A DNA stretch of 64,000 nucleotides from Pantoea coffeiphila. Its GTDB lineage: Bacteria > Pseudomonadota > Gammaproteobacteria > Enterobacterales > Enterobacteriaceae. A model generated the notes under the pieces. That model was not told the DNA's origin. It ran no database searches and worked only from the letters and a program-made list of their open reading frames with translations. A program made the position numbers and the translations under genes. This document shows, piece after piece, positions 47,513 through 56,766 of this stretch (position 1 is the stretch's first letter; each line of letters opens with the position of its first letter). Where the stretch lies: assembly GCF_016909495.1 (NCBI RefSeq), contig NZ_JAFBFW010000004.1:434001-498000 (forward strand), written 5' to 3'.

Positions 47513-48115
47513 ATGATAAGACCCGATAATTTCTTTACGGAAAAGTACCAGCTCACCGCCCCCCATTCAGAAATCGTCGCCGCGCTGCCCTATCTTGCAG
47601 GCGGAACCGCGCTGGACGTTGGCTGCGGTAACGGCCGCAACAGCCTTTATCTGAACAATCATGGCTTTGACGTCACGGCGTGGGATAAGAATCCCGCCAG
47701 TCTGGCGCGGCTGAATGAGATTATTGCCGCGGAAAATCTGACCGGTATTCACACCGCTGAACACGACCTCAACGCCCTGCGCTTTAACGGTTCCTATGAC
47801 ATGGTACTGTCGACGGTGGTGATGATGTTTCTACAGCCGGAAACCATTCCGCAGCTGATTGCCGATATGCAGGCGAGCACGGCCAGAGATGGCTTTAATC
47901 TGATCGTCGCCGCTATGGATACCCCTGATTATCCCTGCACCCTCGGTTTTCCGTTCGCCTTTAAATCGGGTGAACTGAGCAATTACTACCGTAAATGGCA
48001 CATCATCAAGTACAACGAAAACGTGGGCCAGCTGCATAAAACCGACGAAAACGGTCAGCGTATTTCGCTGCGTTTTGCCACCATCCTGGCGCAGAAAGCA
48101 AGCGTAAAAGACTGA
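47513..48115 (+). CDS. tehB: Tellurite methyltransferase TehB
   Basis: SAM-dependent methyltransferase of 200 residues that detoxifies tellurite by methylation. Motif [16 protein letters not shown] (about 37-51), acidic residue in [12 protein letters not shown], and the TehB-typical [14 protein letters not shown] and [14 protein letters not shown]. Start ATG 47513 matches family N-terminus [12 protein letters not shown]; a longer frame from 47453 adds unrelated residues. TehA is not adjacent. In E. coli tehAB lie elsewhere, so this is an insertion between ppx and pdeF. Confidence 0.9.
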   Translation: MIRPDNFFTEKYQLTAPHSEIVAALPYLAGGTALDVGCGNGRNSLYLNNHGFDVTAWDKNPASLARLNEIIAAENLTGIHTAEHDLNALRFNGSYDMVLSTVVMMFLQPETIPQLIADMQASTARDGFNLIVAAMDTPDYPCTLGFPFAFKSGELSNYYRKWHIIKYNENVGQLHKTDENGQRISLRFATILAQKASVKD

Positions 48116-50401
48116 TTACCGCACTTCTTCAGGAGCCGCGACCAGATTGGCCAGCGGCTCCGGTATGCCGATAACAAACCCCTGTAAATAATCCACACCC
48201 AGCTTGCGCAGCGCCATGGCGACTTCTTGCGTCTCAACATATTCGGCGACGATCTGCATACGCTTCAGGCGTGCTACCACACAAATTGACTCAATAATCT
48301 GATAATCCAGGCTGCTTTGCAGCATATTGCGTACAAAGCTGCCGTCGATTTTCAGCATATCCACCTGCACCTGCTTCAGGCGTGAGTAGCTGGCATAGCC
48401 CGTACCAAAATCATCGATTGCCACCCGACATCCCAGCTGGCGGAGTTGAGAGATCGTACGATTTCCCCAGCTGTAATCACTCAGCATCGGCGACTCGGCG
48501 ACTTCAATGATCAGCTGCCAGGGTTCAATATTGCTGGCCTTCAGGCGGGCCGCGATTTCTGCCGCCAGCTGAGGCCGACACAGCGTTGCGGCAAACAGGT
48601 TCACCGCAAAACGAATCCCCGGTAGCTGCTCACGATGGCGATCGATAAATGCCAGCACCTGATCCAACACCAGCTGATCGACCTCCCACGTCAGGCCAAA
48701 CTCCTGCACAACCGGGATAAACTGGGCGGGTTTGATATGTTCCCCTTGCGAATTCACCATCCGCAGCAGGATTTCATGATAATCATCGCCGCGCATGCCG
48801 TGGATCTTCTGCGTCATCAGATAGAAGCCACCGTTCTGCATCGCCAGCTGAATATCCTGCAGCATCGCCAGCTTTTCCGTCAGCTGGCGCTGTACCGGTA
48901 CTTTATCCTTTTGCTGCAGGTTTTCCGCATGGCCGCTGTGCAAAGCAATCTCCGCCATTGCACTCATTTCTCCGAGCAGCTCATACAGGTAGTTCACCGG
49001 CGGCATCACGCTACAGTAGCTGATACCTACGTCAGGATGGATCGGCAGACCATCCCAGCTAAGATGATAATCTTTCAGTCGCGCTTCCAGGCTTTCGATA
49101 CGCGCCAGATTAGCGGAATGCTCCAGGCGCAGCGCAAGGTCAAATCCGGGAAGCTGATAGACGTTTTCCGATGGCAACAGCCAGGGTTTAAGATGCGCGG
49201 CGAGGCTGCGCTTATATTGAATACGCAACTGTAAACCATAGGTGCGACTCAGGCGGTCAAGGTCGGGTATCCGCAGAAAACAGAGCACTGCCCCGGTATT
49301 ACTGGTCAATACCTGGCTTAACGCGCGCACATTGGGCAGCCCGATAACGGGATCGGTTATCGCCATGCGCCGCGCTTTATCCAGCAGCCGGCGCTGTCGG
49401 GTACTGATGGCGGACATCAGCAAAATTGTCAGTGTGAAAACCAGCAGATTCGCCGATATAACCGCCAGATGATACCCCTCAGTTGTCGGGCTTAAGTAGC
49501 GGTCACGCAGCTGATAGAGCACGATAAGCAGAATGCCCCAGCTCAACGAAGTAAACAGATAGCCAAAACGCGTCGCGGCCCAGAGCATCAACGGCAGCAG
49601 CAGAGGAATACCGTAGTCGGTCGTTAACAGGTTTTCCTGCGTGGTGTGAAACTGAGTGAGCATCAGCAGCAGAAACAGCACCAGACTCAGCCACAGCATC
49701 CACTCCCTGAACGTTACGCCGGACGCAAACTGATTACGGCAGCGCCGCCGCAGCGTGTAAAAGAAACGCGGATTACGGACTATTCGCAGCGCAAAATAAA
49801 ACAGCTGCGCAGTCGCCAGCAGGGCCAGCATGGCGGACTGATAGTTAAGCAGGGTATGTATCGAGAACGGATCGCTGGAGAAAATCGAGTTACTCAGAGG
49901 CAGAATATTCATCGGCGTCACAATTTGCATCAGCACGATAAACAGCGTTGGCATAGCAAAGGCCAGCCAGAACAGCCTGACGGCCACGGTACGCAGCTCA
50001 CCGATACCCGCCCGCCAGCGGCGATTCGACTGCAGGCTGTATCCTCCCCAGCACATCGACAGCGTGATCAGAAAAACTGAAATGATGGTGACCGCCTGAA
50101 TGGGCGTATAGCGATGAAAATAGTGCCAGCAGAGTGCAATCATGATGCCTGGCAGCGCAGCCCAGTTAAACACCATCAGTAGCGCAATCATCAACGCCAG
50201 CGGAAGATAGATCAGATAAACATAACCTTCCGGCAGCCAAAGCCGCACTGAAAGTGCGGATGCCAGCGGCAGCGTAACCAGCGACAACAGCAAAGGCAGG
50301 CCCCAAAATCGGACGGAAAACTTTTTCAGAAAAACGGATTTCTTCATTTTTGTAATGTGCTTTTTAACGTGCTGCGCAGGTTTTAAAAGTTTCGATAACA
50401 A
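48116..50401 (-). CDS. pdeF: Cyclic-di-GMP phosphodiesterase PdeF (YfgF)
   Basis: Membrane protein with an N-terminal MASE1-type sensor (about eight helices, residues 28-330), a degenerate GGDEF domain (no GGDEF motif; about 345-500) and a C-terminal EAL domain (about 510-755). EAL residues: HEILLRMVN in place of EALLR, NLFAATLCRP, IEVAESPMLSDY, VAIDDFGTGYASYSRL and YVETQEVAMALRKLG, so catalytic metal ligands look intact. Start uncertain: TTG 50401 (761 aa) or ATG 50347 (MKKSVFLKKF, 743 aa), the latter closer to E. coli YfgF. Convergent with tehB; divergent from yfgG. Confidence 0.92.
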   Translation of the reverse strand: MLSKLLKPAQHVKKHITKMKKSVFLKKFSVRFWGLPLLLSLVTLPLASALSVRLWLPEGYVYLIYLPLALMIALLMVFNWAALPGIMIALCWHYFHRYTPIQAVTIISVFLITLSMCWGGYSLQSNRRWRAGIGELRTVAVRLFWLAFAMPTLFIVLMQIVTPMNILPLSNSIFSSDPFSIHTLLNYQSAMLALLATAQLFYFALRIVRNPRFFYTLRRRCRNQFASGVTFREWMLWLSLVLFLLLMLTQFHTTQENLLTTDYGIPLLLPLMLWAATRFGYLFTSLSWGILLIVLYQLRDRYLSPTTEGYHLAVISANLLVFTLTILLMSAISTRQRRLLDKARRMAITDPVIGLPNVRALSQVLTSNTGAVLCFLRIPDLDRLSRTYGLQLRIQYKRSLAAHLKPWLLPSENVYQLPGFDLALRLEHSANLARIESLEARLKDYHLSWDGLPIHPDVGISYCSVMPPVNYLYELLGEMSAMAEIALHSGHAENLQQKDKVPVQRQLTEKLAMLQDIQLAMQNGGFYLMTQKIHGMRGDDYHEILLRMVNSQGEHIKPAQFIPVVQEFGLTWEVDQLVLDQVLAFIDRHREQLPGIRFAVNLFAATLCRPQLAAEIAARLKASNIEPWQLIIEVAESPMLSDYSWGNRTISQLRQLGCRVAIDDFGTGYASYSRLKQVQVDMLKIDGSFVRNMLQSSLDYQIIESICVVARLKRMQIVAEYVETQEVAMALRKLGVDYLQGFVIGIPEPLANLVAAPEEVR

Positions 50402-50661
50402 TAAGACAGGATGATAATAAGTAATAATGTCCTGATGCTATTATATGTTGAAAACATGACCACAGGTTGATTACTGTCAATCTTACTATAATTCCGCTCG
50501 ACCGTAGTTGATTCTACCGTTGAGCTCGTTTTTCAATATACAAAAATCTTGCCAACTGATTGAAACACAGCGCCTGCAGCCATTGACCTGACAGCCCTGC
50601 TGTGTCTAAATTAATCATCGCCCGTCAGGGTCTTACTGGATTAAAGTGCGTGAATAGCGCT

Positions 50662-50832
50662 ATGTCATTTCGAAAACGTCAAAAAACCGGAACCATAACC
50701 CGTATCATTCTGTTCGTCAGCTTTATCATTTTGTTAGGCCGACTGATTTACGTGGTACCCGGTGCGATTGAACATCATAAACAAAAAAAAGCCGCTCCAG
50801 CCACATCCGTCAGCGCCGTTAAAGATAACTAG
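50662..50832 (+). CDS. yfgG: Small membrane protein YfgG
   Basis: About 56 residues: basic N-terminus (MSFRKRQKTGTITR), one transmembrane helix (IILFVSFIILLGRLIYVV), and a short periplasmic tail. Matches E. coli YfgG in layout and position next to yfgF; YfgG has been linked to nickel and metal stress in E. coli, but its mechanism is unknown. Start could also be GTG 50650, which sits better behind GGATTAA. Confidence 0.8.
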   Translation: MSFRKRQKTGTITRIILFVSFIILLGRLIYVVPGAIEHHKQKKAAPATSVSAVKDN

Positions 50833-50950
50833 CGCATGCGGGCGGAATTCGTAGCGGGCCGTCGTTTGCGTCTGCCGCTTCTTCAGTGGCTTTGATCGAC
50901 TAAGCTATAACCTCACATTGCCTGTTCATCGCCAGATTAAAGGACGTAGT

Positions 50951-52384
50951 ATGTCAGCCCTCTCTCATGTTCAACAACTGGCTGAAATTCGTGGCCGCCT
51001 TCTGAACCTGCTGCTTAACGATAAAGATCTGGTTGATACGCTGTTGGGGCACCCGCTGCAAGAGTCAGCGGCCGAAGCCGAAGCCCACCGCGAACAGATT
51101 GACGAAATCAAGCAAACCCTCCCCCTGCTCCATGCCGCTGATATTGCCGACCTGCTGGAAGCTCTGCCGGGAGAAGAACGTCTGGCGCTGTGGAGCCTCA
51201 TCGGTAATGACCGTCGCGGTCAGGTGCTGGTAGAAGTTTCCGAAAGCGTCTGGGAAAGTTTGATTGAAGAGATGAGCGACCGCGATCTGCTGCGCGCCAT
51301 CGAGCCGCTTGATATCGACGAGCAGGCTTATTTAGCACGATATCTCTCACGCGATATTACCGGCCGCCTGCTGACCTCGCTGGCGCCAAATCTGCGCTCC
51401 CGCGTGCTGGACGTGATGCATTTTGACCGTGACCGGGTCGGCCGCATCATGGACTTTAATCTGGTGACGGTACGTTCCGATGTCACCCTTGCCACCGTAC
51501 AGCGCTTTTTGCGGCGCAGAAAAATTATTCCTGCAGGCACCGATAAGATTTTTGTTACCGACAAAAATAACACCCTGCAGGGCGAACTGCCGCTGACGGA
51601 AATTCTGCTGAATACGCCGGATAAAAAAGTCCTGCAGGTGATGAACGACAGTCCGACTACCTTTCTTATCGACGATAAAGCCGAAGATGCGGCGGGCTCA
51701 TTCGAACGCTATGACCTGATTTCCGCTGCCGTTATTGATGCCAAAGGCAAACTTATCGGCCGCGTTACCGTTGAAGATGTGATTGATCTGGTCAATGACG
51801 AGAACGACAGCAATATCCGTAAAATGGGCGGCGTGAACCCGGATGAAGATGTTTTTGCACCGGTCAGAAAAGCGGTTCGCACTCGCTGGACCTGGCTGGC
51901 GATCAATCTCTGTACTGCATTTATCGCCTCGCGGGTAATTGGCCTGTTTGAGGACACCATCTCTCAACTGGTCGCGCTGGCAACACTGATGCCTATCGTG
52001 GCCGGAATTGGCGGCAACACCGGCAACCAGACGATTACCATGATTGTTCGCGCTCTGGCTCTGCATCAGGTTGAGCCGGGTAACTTCTCTTTCCTGATTG
52101 CACGTGAACTCGGCGTCGCGCTGATAAACGGCGTGTTCTGGGGGGGAATTATGGGCGGCGTAACCTGGGCCATGTACGGTAATGCTGCGCTGGGCGGCGT
52201 GATGATGCTGGCGATGGTGCTGAACCTGTTGCTCGCTGCGCTGATGGGCGTACTGATACCGCTGCTGATGACCAAACTCAAACGCGACCCCGCCGTGGGT
52301 TCCAGCGTCATGATTACCGCACTAACCGATACTGGCGGCTTCTTTATCTTCCTCGGACTCGCCACTCTCTTCCTTCTTCACTAA
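50951..52384 (+). CDS. mgtE: Magnesium transporter MgtE
   Basis: Mg2+ channel of 477 residues. N-terminal acidic superhelix (about 30-135: HAADIADLLEALPGEERLAL), a CBS domain pair (about 140-265: VRSDVTLATVQRFLRR, RYDLISAAVIDAKGKLIGRV), a connecting helix and five transmembrane helices. The pore motif is MPIVAGIGGNTGNQTITM. Closes when cytosolic Mg2+ binds the N and CBS domains. Start ATG 50951 follows AAAGGACG; E. coli lacks this gene. A GC-rich hairpin follows. Confidence 0.93.
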   Translation: MSALSHVQQLAEIRGRLLNLLLNDKDLVDTLLGHPLQESAAEAEAHREQIDEIKQTLPLLHAADIADLLEALPGEERLALWSLIGNDRRGQVLVEVSESVWESLIEEMSDRDLLRAIEPLDIDEQAYLARYLSRDITGRLLTSLAPNLRSRVLDVMHFDRDRVGRIMDFNLVTVRSDVTLATVQRFLRRRKIIPAGTDKIFVTDKNNTLQGELPLTEILLNTPDKKVLQVMNDSPTTFLIDDKAEDAAGSFERYDLISAAVIDAKGKLIGRVTVEDVIDLVNDENDSNIRKMGGVNPDEDVFAPVRKAVRTRWTWLAINLCTAFIASRVIGLFEDTISQLVALATLMPIVAGIGGNTGNQTITMIVRALALHQVEPGNFSFLIARELGVALINGVFWGGIMGGVTWAMYGNAALGGVMMLAMVLNLLLAALMGVLIPLLMTKLKRDPAVGSSVMITALTDTGGFFIFLGLATLFLLH

Positions 52385-52390
52385 GCCTTC

Positions 52391-52409
52391 CCCCGGATGT
52401 CATCCGGGG
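52391..52409 (+). terminator. Hairpin after mgtE
   Basis: CCCCGGATG (52391-52399) faces CATCCGGGG (52401-52409). Strong GC stem directly after the mgtE stop, but with no T-run, so terminator activity is uncertain. The rest of the spacer to 52643 is AT-rich and carries the promoter of the next operon. Confidence 0.55.
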
Positions 52410-52643
52410 AATCACCGTTTCTCATCTTAAAACTGTTATAAAATGATAATTAATGGTCTGTAATGTGACTTATCACGCAGATCAAATTCTCCTTCACCGC
52501 TAATCTAACAAAAAATAACAAAGCTTCACCATTATTAACGCTCCCAGTCGCCGGACGAATACTGAACCGGAGTTGCAGGATCGTCGTTTCACTACCCGAA
52601 GAACGGATTTTCCTCTGACTCTTCCCTACACGAAGGATGAATT

Positions 52644-53963
52644 ATGAATATGCAAACATCGGCACCGCCGCTCAGCAGCCATATCAGCGATCGGGAGGAA
52701 AATGCATGGAAGCGAGCGGTTTGGCGTATCCTCCCAATACTGATGATCAGCTACATCTTCGCCTATCTCGATCGTATTAATGTCGGTATTGCCAAGCTGC
52801 AAATGTCGAGCGATCTGGCATTTTCAGAAACGGTATATGGATTAGGTGCAGGTATCTTCTTTATCGGCTTCTTCTTTTTCCAGGTACCCAGCAATATTGT
52901 TCTTCAGCGCTTTGGCGCACGCCGTTTGCTGGCTGCACTACTGGCATGCTGGGCGGTTATTGCCCCGCTGACCGCACTGGTCACTACGCCATTCCAGTTT
53001 TATGCCGTGCGCTTTATGCTTGGCCTGACTGAATCAGGCTTCTATCCCGGGGTGATCCTGTATCTCTCATTCTGGTTCCCGTCCTACCGTCGCGGAAAGA
53101 TGTTTGCACTGTTCGCCGCTGCCGTCCCACTCTCTGGTCTGCTGGGTGGCCCGATCTCAGGCTGGATTATGGATCATTTCCATAATATGCATGGCCTTGC
53201 CGGCTGGAAGTGGCTGTTTATCCTGCAGGGGACGCCATCGCTGCTGGTGGGCCTGCTGGTGTTAAAAATGCTGCCCGATCGCATCAACGACGCCAAATGG
53301 CTCAGCGCCGAAGAGAAAGCAATCATGAATGCCCGCGTACAGGAGGATGCCGTAGAGGATTCACCACATGAGCAGGCCAGCCTTGGCGCGGTACTGCGCA
53401 ACGGCAAATTGTGGCTGCTGACCCTGATCTACTTCTGCCTGATCGCTGGTTTCTACACCGTCAGCTTCTGGTTGCCAACGCTGGTTCGCAACGCCGGGGT
53501 TGAAGATGTCTTCACGGTTGGCATGCTGACGGCTATTCCCTACGCCGCAGCCATTGTCACCATGATTGTCGCCTCGCGCAGCGCAGATAAACACCGTGAA
53601 CGCCGTTGGCACCTGGCCGTCATTGCCATCATGAGCGGTGTCGGCATGGTTATTTCAGCCCTCTATGCCGACAACCTGTGGATTGCGATGTTTGGCCTGA
53701 CTCTGGGTGCGGCCGGTGGGTTAAGCACGCTGCCGCTGTTCTGGAGCCTGCCCACTGCCTTCCTCGGCGGCACCATGGCCGCCGTAGGTATCGCCCTGAT
53801 TAACTCCTTCGGTAACCTGGCAGGTTTTGTCGCCCCTTACCTGATGGGCTTCCTGAGCGATCTGACTCATTCGACCCTGGCCGGTATGTTGATCATTTCC
53901 TGCACGCTGTTTGTTGGTGCTGCAGCGATCTTCCTGATCCCCGGCCGTGTTGTTAACCGCTAA
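52644..53963 (+). CDS. MFS transporter of the anion:cation symporter family
   Basis: Membrane transporter of 439 residues, 12 hydrophobic helices. The N-terminal YIFAYLDRINVGIAKLQM is the hallmark of the ACS (phthalate/tartrate/glucarate) family; GLTESGFYPGVILYLSFWFP is the second signature. Likely imports an organic acid such as a four-carbon sugar acid, given the dehydrogenase gene 17 bases downstream. Possible uptake of D-erythronate or a related tetronate is inferred from that linkage. ACGAAGGATGA precedes the ATG. Confidence 0.85.
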   Translation: MNMQTSAPPLSSHISDREENAWKRAVWRILPILMISYIFAYLDRINVGIAKLQMSSDLAFSETVYGLGAGIFFIGFFFFQVPSNIVLQRFGARRLLAALLACWAVIAPLTALVTTPFQFYAVRFMLGLTESGFYPGVILYLSFWFPSYRRGKMFALFAAAVPLSGLLGGPISGWIMDHFHNMHGLAGWKWLFILQGTPSLLVGLLVLKMLPDRINDAKWLSAEEKAIMNARVQEDAVEDSPHEQASLGAVLRNGKLWLLTLIYFCLIAGFYTVSFWLPTLVRNAGVEDVFTVGMLTAIPYAAAIVTMIVASRSADKHRERRWHLAVIAIMSGVGMVISALYADNLWIAMFGLTLGAAGGLSTLPLFWSLPTAFLGGTMAAVGIALINSFGNLAGFVAPYLMGFLSDLTHSTLAGMLIISCTLFVGAAAIFLIPGRVVNR

Positions 53964-53980
53964 TTCTAACGAGGCAAACT

Positions 53981-54958
53981 ATGAATATCGTCATCACCGG
54001 AGCCGCCGGATTCCTGGGAAAAAAACTGGTTAAAGCGCTGCTGGCTAAAGGTTCACTGCTTAACCGCCAGGGCCAGATGCAGAACATCACAAAAATTACC
54101 GCTTTCGATATCGCGCCGCTGGCAGGTATTGACGATCCGCGCCTGCAAGTTGTCTGCGGCGATATCAGTAACCCGGCTGAACTGGCTAATTTGATTAACG
54201 AGCAAACCGACAGCGTGTTCCATCTGGCAGCCATTGTTTCCGGCCAGGCAGAACAGGACTTCGACCTCGGTATGAAAATCAACGTCGACGCTGCACGCCA
54301 GATCATGGAGCGCCTGCGCGCATTACCGCAGCGTATTCGCCTGGTCACCACCAGCTCAGTGGCGGTATTTGGCGGTAACCTGCCGGATAAAGTACCGGAT
54401 GAGCAGGTGTGGATGCCGCAAAGCTCCTACGGCACGCAGAAAGCAATGAACGACCTGCTGCTGTCAGACTACAGCCGCCGTGGCTTCCTGGATGGCCGTA
54501 GTCTGCGTATGCCAACTATCGTCATCCGCCCCGGTAAACCGAACGCAGCCGCATCCAGCTTTGCCAGCGGCATTATCCGTGAGCCGCTGAACGGCGAAGC
54601 GGCGAACTGCCCGGTCAGCACCGATACCCGTCTGTGGCTGATGTCACCAGACAAAGCCGTTGCAGCGCTCATCCGCGGCCATGAGCTTGATAGCGAGAAA
54701 CTGGATCAGGGGCGCGTCATCAATCTGTGCGGCCTGTCGGTAACCGTAGAAACAATGATTGGGTCACTGCGCAAAATCGCCGGTGATGACGTTGTTGCCC
54801 GCATCAGCTATCAGCCAGACCAGGCGATTATTAATATCGTTAACTCCTGGCCCGGCGATTTCCATGCTGACTACGCCCGCCGCCTCGGCTTTGAAGCCAA
54901 TGCCTCATTTGACGAAATGGTCAGAGAATATCTTGCAGAGAAAGAAGCCACTGCATGA
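53981..54958 (+). CDS. denD: D-erythronate dehydrogenase (DenD-like)
   Basis: NAD-dependent SDR/epimerase-family enzyme of 325 residues. Nucleotide loop VITGAAGFLGKKLVKALL, acid in TAFDIAPLAG, HLAAIVSGQAEQDFDLGMKIN and YGTQKAMNDLL with the catalytic Tyr-Lys. SFASGIIREPLNGEAANCPV is typical of DenD, which oxidises D-erythronate at C2 to 2-oxo-tetronate. The later steps (OtnK kinase, OtnC decarboxylase, OtnI isomerase) are not in the window. Assignment rests on motif memory; another UDP-sugar-like or tetronate substrate is possible. Confidence 0.78.
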   Translation: MNIVITGAAGFLGKKLVKALLAKGSLLNRQGQMQNITKITAFDIAPLAGIDDPRLQVVCGDISNPAELANLINEQTDSVFHLAAIVSGQAEQDFDLGMKINVDAARQIMERLRALPQRIRLVTTSSVAVFGGNLPDKVPDEQVWMPQSSYGTQKAMNDLLLSDYSRRGFLDGRSLRMPTIVIRPGKPNAAASSFASGIIREPLNGEAANCPVSTDTRLWLMSPDKAVAALIRGHELDSEKLDQGRVINLCGLSVTVETMIGSLRKIAGDDVVARISYQPDQAIINIVNSWPGDFHADYARRLGFEANASFDEMVREYLAEKEATA

Positions 54959-54993
54959 TGTCACCAGGGCCGGTATTGACCGGCTCTGCTGAC

Positions 54994-55488
54994 CTACTCC
55001 TGCCGGTAACGCCGCTTCTGGTTGAGCAAATTGATACTTAACGCCACCAGAGCGGCTTCCTGTACTCCCGCAGGCAAACGATAGCTTCCCCGCCCTTCCA
55101 GCCAAGACAACACATCAGCAAGATGCCAGAAAGCCGTTGAGCCTTCATGGACCGGAGCGGGAAAAGTCAGATGATGTGCCAGCATCAGCTTGCGCATGTT
55201 CTGCCGGGAGACGCCGATAAGATCGGCCACATCGGTCAATCCGACATAATCCGGTGAGACTTCAAACAGCACCGCATCGGCTAACACGGCAGAAATTTGC
55301 TGCATTGCGCTATAAATGGCCAGCTGTGCAGAATCTGACTCACGGATAAATTCCAGTGCAATACGCCCCGGTATCCCCAACCCAATCAGCGCATCATCAC
55401 AGCCTGCCTGTGCCAGTTTTTCAACCAGCTCATCCGTGTCGCTTACTGTCTCTGATAGCTGATACTTCAATGTAAATGTGTATTCCAT
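54994..55488 (-). CDS. Probable antitoxin with helix-turn-helix
   Basis: 164 residues. N-terminal region of ferredoxin-like strands (YTFTLKYQLS, GRIALEFIRESDSAQLAI), then a MerR/AlpA-type helix-turn-helix (VGLTDVADLIGVSRQNMRKL, about 100-119) followed by FPAPVHEGSTAFWHLADVLSW, as in DNA-binding antitoxins. Its ATG lies inside the end of the preceding gene (22-base overlap) and has AGAGGAACG upstream. The pair layout, toxin first and DNA-binding partner second, suggests a type II toxin-antitoxin module in which this protein would repress its own operon. Confidence 0.7.
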   Translation of the reverse strand: MEYTFTLKYQLSETVSDTDELVEKLAQAGCDDALIGLGIPGRIALEFIRESDSAQLAIYSAMQQISAVLADAVLFEVSPDYVGLTDVADLIGVSRQNMRKLMLAHHLTFPAPVHEGSTAFWHLADVLSWLEGRGSYRLPAGVQEAALVALSINLLNQKRRYRQE

Positions 55489-55760
55489 GGCGTTCCTCTT
55501 CCTGATTGTGCCTCATACTGCTGACGAAATGTGCAGTGCTCAACGACTCGCCGGAGCTGTCGGGCATGATTAACGGCATTCCCCGGCGTACTCCATATGC
55601 AGGAAATGCAAAATTCCCCACATCGACAGGCAACGCTGTTCCACGGACAGTACATTTTTCCCCATGCATGTCCGCCTTTGCTTACCACGCGCCAGCCCTG
55701 CTCTTCGGCATACCGGAGTACGGCTTCAATTTCTTTTATGGCATGGCAATGTCGATCCAT
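55467..55760 (-). CDS. Probable HicA-like toxin, Cys-rich
   Basis: 97 residues, starting at ATG 55760 with GGAGGA six bases upstream. Sequence features: EAVLRYAEEQGWRVVSKGGHAWGKM, which resembles the HicA RNase fold with its His in a GxH turn, then several Cys (YCPWNSVACRCGEFCISCIW) and NHARQLRRVVEHC. I recall similar small proteins paired with the HTH protein encoded after it. Toxicity is inferred from that organisation. In-frame ATGs upstream (55772) are less well placed. The palindromic operator lies about 30 bases before the start. Confidence 0.68.
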   Translation of the reverse strand: MDRHCHAIKEIEAVLRYAEEQGWRVVSKGGHAWGKMYCPWNSVACRCGEFCISCIWSTPGNAVNHARQLRRVVEHCTFRQQYEAQSGRGTPWNTHLH

Positions 55761-55790
55761 CTGTTCCTCCATAGTGCATTCGGGTATTAA

Positions 55791-55808
55791 GGTTGTCAAG
55801 TGACAACC
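55791..55808. promoter_or_regulatory. Perfect palindrome, likely operator of the TA module
   Basis: GGTTGTCA AG TGACAACC, two perfect 8-base arms around two bases, about 30 bases before the toxin start codon. On the minus strand it holds TTGACA, which could serve as the -35 with CACTAT 17 bases later. The likely binding site of the antitoxin. The rest of the 55809-55989 spacer shows nothing I can name. Confidence 0.7.
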
Positions 55809-55989
55809 TGGTTATTCTTTCCCCTACTCTGCCAGGACTGAATCGAAAGAACCAGTGTGAACAAGCAACTGCTGGAGGGTTGCCGTAAAAAGAACGGTGA
55901 ATTTACACTGATGAGAATGATGTTGCGGGCCAGCTCGCAAATTGTAACCAGCCACAGCAAACGGGAGATTAACGGTGAGAACAGAACGG

Positions 55990-56766
55990 CTAGTTTTGCA
56001 GACGATCGCTTTGCAGATTCTCGCCACCAATCCCACCGATAAAAGGCAGACGCGGGCGCAGCGGGGCAAACTCCAGTCCCAGATTCAGTCCCAGAATATT
56101 GATTTCAATCCCCTCTTCGGCTCCCAGCGTAACGCCGGCAAGGCCAAGCAAAGACACCTGCAGCCCACGTCCGGAAGGCGGCAACCCTATCGGGTTAAGC
56201 AGGGAGCGAAAATCTTTTCCGACTGCGTTTGCCGGCATATCAAGCTGTAAATCGGGCACTTCCCGCCCGATATGAGCAAGGAAGGTGTTACTGTTAGGCC
56301 CGGGCCAGGCGTGATAAGTCTGCGGCCACGGATAAGAAGCAATCGCCGCCTGAATTTTCGGGATCATCGCTTCTGCCGCAGATCCCCGATGCTCCACCAG
56401 CAGACGTGGCTTCGCGCCATACCAGTATCCATCCGGTGGGTTAGCATTCAGCCGCACCTTGTCGCCGTTGCCCCAGCCAATCACTTCATAGCGGCTAAAA
56501 TGAGTTTCACCCGCACGCTTAAAAATAATCCAGGGATGCACTGCCACCTTGCCTTTCCAGCCATAGGTGGGTGCAACATACACCTGCACAATCGCCAGAT
56601 TTGCTAACCGGGCCGGATCGGGTGCCATCCCTGAGGAATCACGCCGGGCCGACCACCAGCCCTGACCGGCTGACTCCGCGTGATGGGTTGCCTGTGCCAG
56701 GCTGATACCCAGCGATAGCAGCATAATACAGAGAATAATCAGGCTCAGCGCTTTCAATGGCAGCAT
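55990..56766 (-). CDS. DUF3750 exported protein
   Basis: 258 residues with an N-terminal signal or anchor segment (ALSLIILCIMLLSLGISLAQA). The body carries DUF3750 family segments: NLAIVQVYVAPTYGWKGKVA, VHPWIIFKRAGETHFSRYEV, and TYHAWPGPNSNTFLAHIGRE, which resembles the His/Asn pattern of a papain-like or NlpC-like fold; catalytic activity is unproven. Start at 56766 has AAGGAG upstream. It is alone, read away from the AraC-family regulator. Confidence 0.75.
   Translation of the reverse strand: MLPLKALSLIILCIMLLSLGISLAQATHHAESAGQGWWSARRDSSGMAPDPARLANLAIVQVYVAPTYGWKGKVAVHPWIIFKRAGETHFSRYEVIGWGNGDKVRLNANPPDGYWYGAKPRLLVEHRGSAAEAMIPKIQAAIASYPWPQTYHAWPGPNSNTFLAHIGREVPDLQLDMPANAVGKDFRSLLNPIGLPPSGRGLQVSLLGLAGVTLGAEEGIEINILGLNLGLEFAPLRPRLPFIGGIGGENLQSDRLQN

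Noticed and set aside
52463..52482. CRP-like site TGTGACTTATCAC before the MFS gene
   Set aside because: The half-sites are four bases apart instead of six, so it does not fit the CRP consensus.
55857..56042. 61-codon frame between the TA module and DUF3750
   Set aside because: Overlaps the DUF3750 end, no binding site, no recognisable motif.
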